DNA of 64,000 nucleotides from Acidovorax carolinensis. GTDB lineage: Bacteria > Pseudomonadota > Gammaproteobacteria > Burkholderiales > Burkholderiaceae_C. The stretch is from the NCBI RefSeq assembly GCF_002157145.1, contig NZ_CP021361.1, positions 2,907,001-2,971,000 of the forward strand, in the 5' to 3' direction. Positions 58,278 to 64,000 of the stretch are shown here, in pieces. Position 1 is the first letter of the stretch; each line of letters starts with the position of its first letter. Under the pieces are notes generated by a model. It was not told the DNA's origin and did no database searches. It saw only the letters and a list, made by a program, of their open reading frames with translations. A program made the position numbers and the translations under genes.

Positions 58278-60920
58278 ATGCTTGCTCTGCTTCGCACCTT
58301 CTCCTGGCAGGAGCTGCGCCACCACCCCTGGCGCAGCGCCGCAGCGGTGGCTGCCGTGATGCTGGGCGTTGCGCTGGCGTTTGCCGTGCATGTGATCAAC
58401 AGCTCGGCCCTGGACGAGTTCTCGCAGGCCGTGCGCGCGGTGAACGGCCAGCCCGATCTGGAGCTGCGTGCCATGCAGGGCCCGCTGCCCGAAGCACTGT
58501 ATGGGCAGCTGGCCAACCACCCGCAGGTGCTGCGCGCCAGCCCATGGCTGGAGCTTTCCACGCTGGCCCAGGCGAACCCATCGGAAGCGACACCGCAGGG
58601 CACCTCACCCGCCCCGGCGCGCGTGGTGCTGCGGGTGGTGGGCGCGGATGCGCTGCTGCTGCCTGCCGTGGCGCCGGCGCTCATGCCGCGCGCCTTCGCA
58701 GGCAGCGAACGGCTGGCCATGCTGGCGCCGGCCACGGTGTTTCTCAACGCGGCGGCCTTGCAGGCGCTGGGCTTGGCGACGAACGGCAGTGGCGCGGCAA
58801 CGCTGCGGCTGCACACGGGCCTGCCAACTTCAACGTCGTACACGGTGCGCGTGGCCGGCACCGTGGCTGCGGGCGGTGCGCCGCTGGCCGTGATGGACAT
58901 CGGCGCCGCGCAAGACCTGTGGGGCCAGGCAGGGCGCCTGACCCGCATCGACCTGCAACTGCAACCGGGCACCGACCGCGCCGCGTTCCAGCAGGCGCTG
59001 CGGTCAATGCCCGGCTGGCCGGCCAACACCATGCTGGCCGAGCCTGGCGATGCAGTGCAGCGCATTGGCAACCTGTCGCGCGCCTACCGCGTCAACCTCA
59101 CCGTGCTGGCGCTGGTGGCCCTGTTCACGGGGGCGTTTCTGGTGTTTTCGGTGCTGGCCCTCAGCGTGGCGCAGCGCGCGCCCCAGTTTGCGTTGCTGGC
59201 GGTGCTGGGCGCCACGCCACGCCAGCGTCTGGCGCTGGTGCTGGCCGAGTCGGCCCTGCTGGGGCTGGTGGGCAGTGTCGCCGGCATTGCGCTGGGCACG
59301 GCACTGGCGGCCACCGCGCTGCAACTGCTGGGGGGCGACCTGGGGGGTGGCTACTTTGCCGGCGTGCAGCCATCGCTGCAATGGAGTACCCCGGCAGCGC
59401 TGCTCTATGGCACGCTGGGCGTGGCCGCCGCGCTGGTGGGCGGCTGGTGGCCCGCCCAGTCGGCCCGCCATTTGCCGCCCGCGCAAACGCTCAAGGGCCT
59501 GGGCGCCGCAGCCGGTCGGGGCTCTGGTGCCACGGTCGGTATTATTTTGATAGCTGGTGGCGCTTTACTGGCAAGCGCTCCACCCATTTTTGGCATTGCA
59601 CTGGCCGCTTACTTCGCCATTGGTCTGCTGCTGGTGGGCGGCATTGCCTTGCTGCCGTGGGGCATGGCCTGGCTGCTGCAGCGCCTGCGCCCGCTGGTGG
59701 CCGGCCGTCTGATGCTGGTGCTGCCCCTGGAGCGCGCGCGCCGCATGCGGGGCACGGCTGCCATCGCCGTGGGCGGCGTGGTGGCCAGCCTGAGCCTGGC
59801 CGTGGCACTGACGGTGATGGTGGCCAGCTTTCGCGGTTCGGTCACCGAGTGGCTCGATGCGGTGCTGCCGTCCCCGCTGTATGTGCGCTCGGCCCTGAGC
59901 GCGGCGGGGGGCGAGGCAGCCTTGTTGCCCCCCGGGTTCGACGAGGCCGTGGCGCAGCTGCCCGGTGTGGCCCGCGTGCAGCCCCTGCGCGCCAGCCCGC
60001 TGCAGCTGGACGCCAAGCGCCCCGCCCTCACGCTGCTGAGCCGCCCGCTGGCCGGCGACCCGGCCCGCTGGCTACCCCTGGTGGGCGCGGCGCTGCCGGT
60101 GCCCGCAGGCCGCACGGGCGTCTACATCAGCGAAGCGGTGGTAGACCTGTATGGCCTGAAGCCCGGCATGGAGTGGCCTGCACTTTCAAGGTCTTTCAGC
60201 CCTCTGGCGCAAGAAGGACAATCGCAAGCAGCTATATTTTTCATAGCAGGCGTATGGCGCGACTATGTTCGCCAGTCGGGCGCCGTGGCCATGGACCGCA
60301 CCGACTACCTGCGCCTGACGGGCGATGCGCGTGCCAGCGACCTGGCGCTGTGGCCGCGCGATGGCACTGACCTGGCGCAGTTGCAGCAGGCGATTCGTGC
60401 GCTGGCCGCGCCTGGTGCTGCAACAGAGGCAGAAATGGGTGCGGGCGCAGCAGGGCTGGAGTTCGTCTCGTCCGGCGACATCCGCGAGCGCTCGTTGCGC
60501 ATCTTCGACCGCAGCTTCGCCGTCACCTACTGGCTGCAGGCCGTGGCCATTGGCATCGGCCTGTTTGGCGTGGCGGCCAGCTTCAGCGCGCAGGTGCTGG
60601 CGCGGCGCAAAGAGTTCGGCCTGCTGGCCCACCTGGGCCTCACCCGCCGGCAGATCCTGGCCGTGGTGGCCGGTGAAGGCGCGGCATGGACCGGCGTGGG
60701 CGCGGCCGTGGGCGTGCTGCTGGGCCTGGCCGTGGCGTTGGTGCTGGTGCATGTGGTCAACCCGCAAAGCTTTCACTGGACCATGGAGCTGCGCGTGCCC
60801 GCTGCCCGCCTGCTGGCACTGTGCGCCGCCGTGGTGGCTTCGGGCACCCTCACCGCCTGGCTGGCGGGCCGGGCGGCAGCGGGACAGGATGCGGTGCTGG
60901 CGGTAAAGGAAGACTGGTAG
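58278..60920 (+). CDS. FtsX-like ABC transporter permease
   Basis: An 880-residue inner-membrane permease. An N-terminal helix (WRSAAAVAAVMLGVALAFAV) precedes a large periplasmic MacB_PCD-type domain. FtsX-type helices lie at the middle (VNLTVLALVALFTGAFLVFS) and C-terminus (VTYWLQAVAIGIGLFGVAAS). The double-FtsX layout resembles permeases that pair with an ATPase and an AttH-like protein, as here. Two dispersed-repeat copies are coded inside it (59543–59594 and 60184–60247). Confidence 0.88.
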   Translation: MLALLRTFSWQELRHHPWRSAAAVAAVMLGVALAFAVHVINSSALDEFSQAVRAVNGQPDLELRAMQGPLPEALYGQLANHPQVLRASPWLELSTLAQANPSEATPQGTSPAPARVVLRVVGADALLLPAVAPALMPRAFAGSERLAMLAPATVFLNAAALQALGLATNGSGAATLRLHTGLPTSTSYTVRVAGTVAAGGAPLAVMDIGAAQDLWGQAGRLTRIDLQLQPGTDRAAFQQALRSMPGWPANTMLAEPGDAVQRIGNLSRAYRVNLTVLALVALFTGAFLVFSVLALSVAQRAPQFALLAVLGATPRQRLALVLAESALLGLVGSVAGIALGTALAATALQLLGGDLGGGYFAGVQPSLQWSTPAALLYGTLGVAAALVGGWWPAQSARHLPPAQTLKGLGAAAGRGSGATVGIILIAGGALLASAPPIFGIALAAYFAIGLLLVGGIALLPWGMAWLLQRLRPLVAGRLMLVLPLERARRMRGTAAIAVGGVVASLSLAVALTVMVASFRGSVTEWLDAVLPSPLYVRSALSAAGGEAALLPPGFDEAVAQLPGVARVQPLRASPLQLDAKRPALTLLSRPLAGDPARWLPLVGAALPVPAGRTGVYISEAVVDLYGLKPGMEWPALSRSFSPLAQEGQSQAAIFFIAGVWRDYVRQSGAVAMDRTDYLRLTGDARASDLALWPRDGTDLAQLQQAIRALAAPGAATEAEMGAGAAGLEFVSSGDIRERSLRIFDRSFAVTYWLQAVAIGIGLFGVAASFSAQVLARRKEFGLLAHLGLTRRQILAVVAGEGAAWTGVGAAVGVLLGLAVALVLVHVVNPQSFHWTMELRVPAARLLALCAAVVASGTLTAWLAGRAAAGQDAVLAVKEDW
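59543..59594 (-). repeat. dispersed palindromic repeat, copy 1 in the permease
   Basis: ATTTTGATAGCTGGTGGCGC, then TTTACTGGCAAGCGCT and CCATTTTTGGC: a family-1 copy coding for IILIAGGALLASAPPIFG in a membrane segment. Confidence 0.65.
60184..60247 (+). repeat. dispersed palindromic repeat, copy 2 in the permease
   Basis: TTTCAAGGTCTTTCAGCCCT, a diverged centre, then CAATCGCAAGCAGCTATATT and TTCATAG: a family-1 copy in the opposite orientation to copy 1. Confidence 0.6.
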
Positions 60921-61106
60921 CGCCAGCCAGGCGCCCCCCCGTCAGCCCGGTGCATCGGCGGCGCAGCCATTGGGCCACAATCGACACCATGCCTGCGCAG
61001 TCCCACACGTTCGACACCATCGGGTTGACCCGCTCTGGGGGCTATTGCACCGCCACCGGCCAGCGCCTGGATGCCCGGCAACCCTGACGCGCCCACCGCA
61101 CCTGCC

Positions 61107-62237
61107 ATGTCCTTCCCATCGCCTCCATCACTGTGCACCCGCCGCCAATGGCTTGCGCTGACCTTGGGAGCGGGTCCAGCGATTGCGCATGCGCTGCCAG
61201 CCCGGGCGCTCAACTTTCCGCGCGACCATGGCAGCCACCCCGATCTGCACACCGAATGGTGGTACCTCACGGGCCATGCGCAGGCGGCAGGCCGGTTGTG
61301 GGGGTTTCAGGTGACGTTCTTTCGCTCGCGCGTGGACACCACGCAAGGCCTGCAGTCGGCCTTTGCCGCCAAGCAGCTGCTGTTTGCCCACGCGGCCCTG
61401 ACCGACGTGAAAGGCCAGCGCCTGCACCACGACCAGCGTATCGCCCGCGCTGGCTTTGGCGTGGCGCAGGCCAGCGAGGCCGACACGGCCGTCCGGTTGC
61501 GCGACTGGTCACTTGCCCGAGCCGCACTGCCCTCCAATAACTCCTCTGCCGGCAGCCGGTACACGGCGCGGGTCGAGGGCGAAGGTTTCGGGCTGGACCT
61601 GCAATGCGATACCGCACAGCCACCGCTGCTGCAGGGCCGCCAGGGCCTGTCGCGCAAAGGCCCCGAAACCAGCCAGGCCAGCTACTACTACAGCCAGCCG
61701 CAACTGGCGGTGAGCGGCGCCATCGTGCTGAATGGACGGCGCATGGGCATTGAAGGCGACACCACCAACAGCAACCCATTTGCCAACCGCGCCTGGCTGG
61801 ACCATGAATGGAGCGATGCGCTGATGCACCCCGAGGCCGTGGGCTGGGACTGGATCGGCATGAACCTGCACGATGGCAGCGCGCTCACCGCGTTTCGGCT
61901 GCGGCGTGCCGACGGCTCTGCGCTGTGGGCTGGCGGCTCGTTTCGCCCGGCCGGGCGGCCAACCCAGGTGTTTGCCGACAACACCGTGGCGTTTGTCGCG
62001 CAACGCCACTGGACCAGCCCCTCGAGCGGCGCCCGCTACCCGGTGCAATGGCGGGTGGAAACCCCCGCCGGCCAGTTTGGCGTGCAAGCCTTGGTGGACA
62101 ACCAGGAGCTCGACAGCAGCGGCTCCACCGGGGCGATTTACTGGGAAGGCCTGTCAGAGTTGCGCAATGGGGCGGGCGCGGTGATCGGCCGGGGCTATCT
62201 GGAGATGACGGGATACAAAAAGCCGCTGCGCTTGTGA
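61107..62237 (+). CDS. AttH/CrtC-like lipocalin-type exported protein
   Basis: A 376-residue protein with a twin-arginine-like start ([14 protein letters not shown]; an ATG at 61071 is also possible). FPRDHGSHPDLHTEWWYLTG, FQVTFFRSRVD, SYYYSQPQLAVSGAIVLNG and AWLDHEWSDAL match the CrtC/AttH-like lipocalin domain. Proteins like this are repeatedly encoded next to MacB/FtsX-type ABC exporters. They may process or carry a hydrophobic cargo, but true carotenoid hydratase activity is not expected here. It is third gene of the exporter unit. The 185-bp gap before it contains no convincing gene. Confidence 0.82.
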   Translation: MSFPSPPSLCTRRQWLALTLGAGPAIAHALPARALNFPRDHGSHPDLHTEWWYLTGHAQAAGRLWGFQVTFFRSRVDTTQGLQSAFAAKQLLFAHAALTDVKGQRLHHDQRIARAGFGVAQASEADTAVRLRDWSLARAALPSNNSSAGSRYTARVEGEGFGLDLQCDTAQPPLLQGRQGLSRKGPETSQASYYYSQPQLAVSGAIVLNGRRMGIEGDTTNSNPFANRAWLDHEWSDALMHPEAVGWDWIGMNLHDGSALTAFRLRRADGSALWAGGSFRPAGRPTQVFADNTVAFVAQRHWTSPSSGARYPVQWRVETPAGQFGVQALVDNQELDSSGSTGAIYWEGLSELRNGAGAVIGRGYLEMTGYKKPLRL

Positions 62238-62240
62238 GGC

Positions 62241-62275
62241 GCAGCAGCTTCTATCAAACCGGCCAAAAAAGGCGA
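62241..62275 (-). repeat. dispersed palindromic repeat, partial intergenic copy
   Basis: GCAGCTTCTATCAAA and GGCCAAAAAAGGC are the two outer parts of family 1 without the AGCGCTT centre. It lies between convergent genes. Confidence 0.4.
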
Positions 62276-62286
62276 CTCAGCGAAAC

Positions 62287-63282
62287 TCAGCCCTTGCTGC
62301 CTTCCTTGCGACGAACCAGCCAGGCAATGATCTCGCCCATGATGCCGCGGCGGAATGCCAGCACGCAGATCACAAAAATCAGGCCCGTCACCATGGTGAC
62401 CGACTCACCCAGCGTGTTGAACCACTCGACGCTGGTCAGCGTGGCCAGGAATTGGCCGATCTCGCCGAGCTTGTTCTCCAGCAACACCACCACGGCCGAG
62501 CCCACCAGCGGCCCCGACAGGGTGCCCAAACCGCCCACGAGCGTCATGAGCACCACGTGGCCCGATGCCGTCCAGTGCACATCGCTCAGTGTGGCAAAGC
62601 CCAGCACCAGGGTTTTGAGCGAGCCGGCCAGCCCCGACAGCGCAGCAGAAAGCACAAACGCCAGCAGCTTGAAGCGGTTGGTGTCGTAGCCCAGCGAAAT
62701 GGCGCGTGGCTCGTTTTCCTTGATGGCCTTGAGCACCTGGCCGTAGGGCGAGTGCACGGTGCGCACGATCAGCAAGAACGCAGCCACCACAACCACCAGC
62801 ACCACGTAATACATGGTCATGTCATTTTGCAGGTCGATCAGGCCAAACAGCTTGCCGCGCGGCACGCCTTGCAGACCGTCCTCACCACCGGTGAAGGGCA
62901 TCTGCAGGCAGATGAAGAACAGCATCTGCGCCAGCGCCAGCGTAATCATCGTGGAGTAGATGCCTACGCGGCGAATGGCGAAGAAGCCAACGACCAAGCC
63001 CAGCAGCGCACCGCTGACCGTGCCCAGCAACAGGCCGACTTCGGGAGTAAATCCCCACACCTTCATGGACTGGCCCGCCACATAGGCCGAGCCGCCCAAA
63101 AAGGCCGCATGGCCGAAGGACAACATGCCGGTGTAGCCGAGCAGCAGGTTGAAGGCCGAGGCAAACAGTGCAAAGCACATCAGCTTCATCACGAACACCG
63201 GGTAGGCGCCGAGCAACGGGGCCACCAGCAGGCCGATGAACAACAGGCCGTAGCCGATAGCGGAAAGGTTCTTGGAATTCAT
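62287..63282 (-). CDS. livM: branched-chain amino acid ABC transporter permease LivM-type
   Basis: A 331-residue permease with about nine helices. LLLGYTGMLSFGHAAFLGGSAYVAG, FAIRRVGIYSTMITLALAQM and RAISLGYDTNRFKLLAFVLSAAL are characteristic, and the family EAA-like loop is present. It imports branched-chain or related amino acids with LivH, LivFG and a periplasmic binder. It starts 12 nt after the livH gene on the same strand. Confidence 0.93.
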   Translation of the reverse strand: MNSKNLSAIGYGLLFIGLLVAPLLGAYPVFVMKLMCFALFASAFNLLLGYTGMLSFGHAAFLGGSAYVAGQSMKVWGFTPEVGLLLGTVSGALLGLVVGFFAIRRVGIYSTMITLALAQMLFFICLQMPFTGGEDGLQGVPRGKLFGLIDLQNDMTMYYVVLVVVVAAFLLIVRTVHSPYGQVLKAIKENEPRAISLGYDTNRFKLLAFVLSAALSGLAGSLKTLVLGFATLSDVHWTASGHVVLMTLVGGLGTLSGPLVGSAVVVLLENKLGEIGQFLATLTSVEWFNTLGESVTMVTGLIFVICVLAFRRGIMGEIIAWLVRRKEGSKG

Positions 63283-63294
63283 GTGGGCAGCCCC

Positions 63295-64000
63295 TTATTT
63301 TTCTTTGCCGAACAGGCCGGCGGGGCGAATCAGGAGAACGATGACCATGATGACGAACACCACGGTTGACGAGGCTTCGGGATAGAACACCTTGGTGAAC
63401 CCTTCGACGATGCCAAGGCCCAGACCGGTCAGGATGGAGCCCATGATGGAGCCCATGCCGCCGATCACCACCACGGCAAACACCACGATGATGAGGTTCT
63501 GCCCCATTAGCGGCGACACCTGGTACACCGGCGCGGCCAGCACACCGGCAAAGGCGGCCAGTGCAGCACCAAACGCATAGGTCAGCGTGATCATCAGCGG
63601 CACGTTGACGCCGAATGCTTCCACCAGGCGCGGGTTCTCGGTGCCGGCGCGCAGGTAGGCGCCCAGCTTGGTCTTCTCGATCACGTACCAGGTGGCAATG
63701 CACACCGTGATGGAAGCCACGACCACCCAGGCGCGGTAGTTGGGCATGATCATGAAGCCAAGATTCGTGGCGCCTTCAAGCAACTCAGGCGTGTCGTAGC
63801 CCAGGCCCGAGACCCCATAGACCGAGCGAAAGACGCCCTCGATCAACAGCGTCAGGCCCAGTGTGAGCAGCAGGCCATAGAGATGGTCCAGCTTGTAGAT
63901 CCAGCGCAGCAGCAGCCGCTCGATCACGACCCCGAATACCCCCACCACCAGCGGTGCCAGCACCAGCATCAACCAGTAGTTGATGCCGAAGTAGTTCATG
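63295..64000 (-). CDS. livH: branched-chain amino acid ABC transporter permease LivH-type, partial
   Basis: About 234 C-terminal residues are inside the window; the N-terminus lies beyond position 64000. The methionine at 63997–63999 is internal. RAGTENPRLVEAFGVNVPLMITLTYAFG, VSPLMGQNLIIVVFAVVVIGGMGSIMG and VFYPEASSTVVFVIMVIVLLIRPAGLFGK are typical LivH sequences. It forms the heteromeric permease with LivM immediately downstream. Confidence 0.92.
   Translation of the reverse strand, partial: MNYFGINYWLMLVLAPLVVGVFGVVIERLLLRWIYKLDHLYGLLLTLGLTLLIEGVFRSVYGVSGLGYDTPELLEGATNLGFMIMPNYRAWVVVASITVCIATWYVIEKTKLGAYLRAGTENPRLVEAFGVNVPLMITLTYAFGAALAAFAGVLAAPVYQVSPLMGQNLIIVVFAVVVIGGMGSIMGSILTGLGLGIVEGFTKVFYPEASSTVVFVIMVIVLLIRPAGLFGKEK

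Noticed and set aside
60989..61087. A 32-codon frame (MPAQSHTFDTIGL...) before the AttH-like gene
   Set aside because: It has no ribosome-binding site, no recognisable similarity and is very short; it is likely chance.

Overview
The window looks like a core chromosomal segment of a Comamonadaceae betaproteobacterium, probably Acidovorax-like. It is GC-rich and densely packed. It carries two Bug-type solute receptors, the order dapA–bamC and pyrG–kdsA–eno–ftsB, and a MutL with an endonuclease-type motif. The genus is an inference from gene content and style; no rRNA or tRNA gene was seen.

Layout. 0–4.4 kb: the start of an alpha-E gene with a duplicated 5' end, a circularly permuted ATP-grasp gene, and comEC. 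4.5–7 kb: a RidA protein and a chemoreceptor. 7–12.2 kb: parE, a lytic transglycosylase and parC. 12.3–15.5 kb: an MFS transporter, a small membrane protein, an IS30-family element and a methyltransferase. 15.5–24.2 kb: dapA, bamC and an MBL hydrolase; then an Ala-rich lipoprotein, a RoxA-like cupin oxygenase, a SlyD-like FKBP, a glycine-zipper lipoprotein, dut and coaBC. 24.4–28.8 kb: pyrG, kdsA, eno and ftsB. 28.8–34.7 kb: an unknown gene, hslO, a gamma-carbonic-anhydrase-like gene, a frameshifted DUF455 gene and two tandem EAL–HDOD regulators. 34.7–39.6 kb: two Bug receptors, xerD, an AEC transporter and an SGNH esterase. 39.6–48.3 kb: queG, tsaE, a frameshifted amidase, small envelope genes, DedA, mutL and a 1.98-kb insertion sequence. 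48.3–64 kb: glpQ, gdhA, pilU plus a GspE/PilB-like ATPase, a Bcr/CflA pump, miaA, an ABC exporter with an hsp20 gene inside it, an AttH/CrtC-like protein, and livM/livH, the latter cut by the window end.

The housekeeping genes are ordinary. The most unusual content is repetitive and structural. (1) A short palindromic repeat family of about 50–60 bp occurs at least ten times; most copies lie in frame inside genes (comEC, the transglycosylase, DUF455, mutL, miaA, an FtsX-type permease). (2) A second element of about 160 bp folds into a long irregular hairpin. It occurs twice, with a compensatory base-pair change in its core; one copy fills the pyrG leader, and its right arm covers the likely ribosome-binding site. 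(3) Both insertion sequences sit at the exact centre of a palindrome with clear target duplications: the IS30-type element in the loop of a family-1 repeat (3 bp), and the 1.98-kb element in the loop of mutL's terminator (9 bp). (4) The alpha-E start is duplicated around a hairpin-rich insert of about 150 bp. Four genes also look like victims of single-base losses in G/C-rich runs, which could be mutation or sequencing error.
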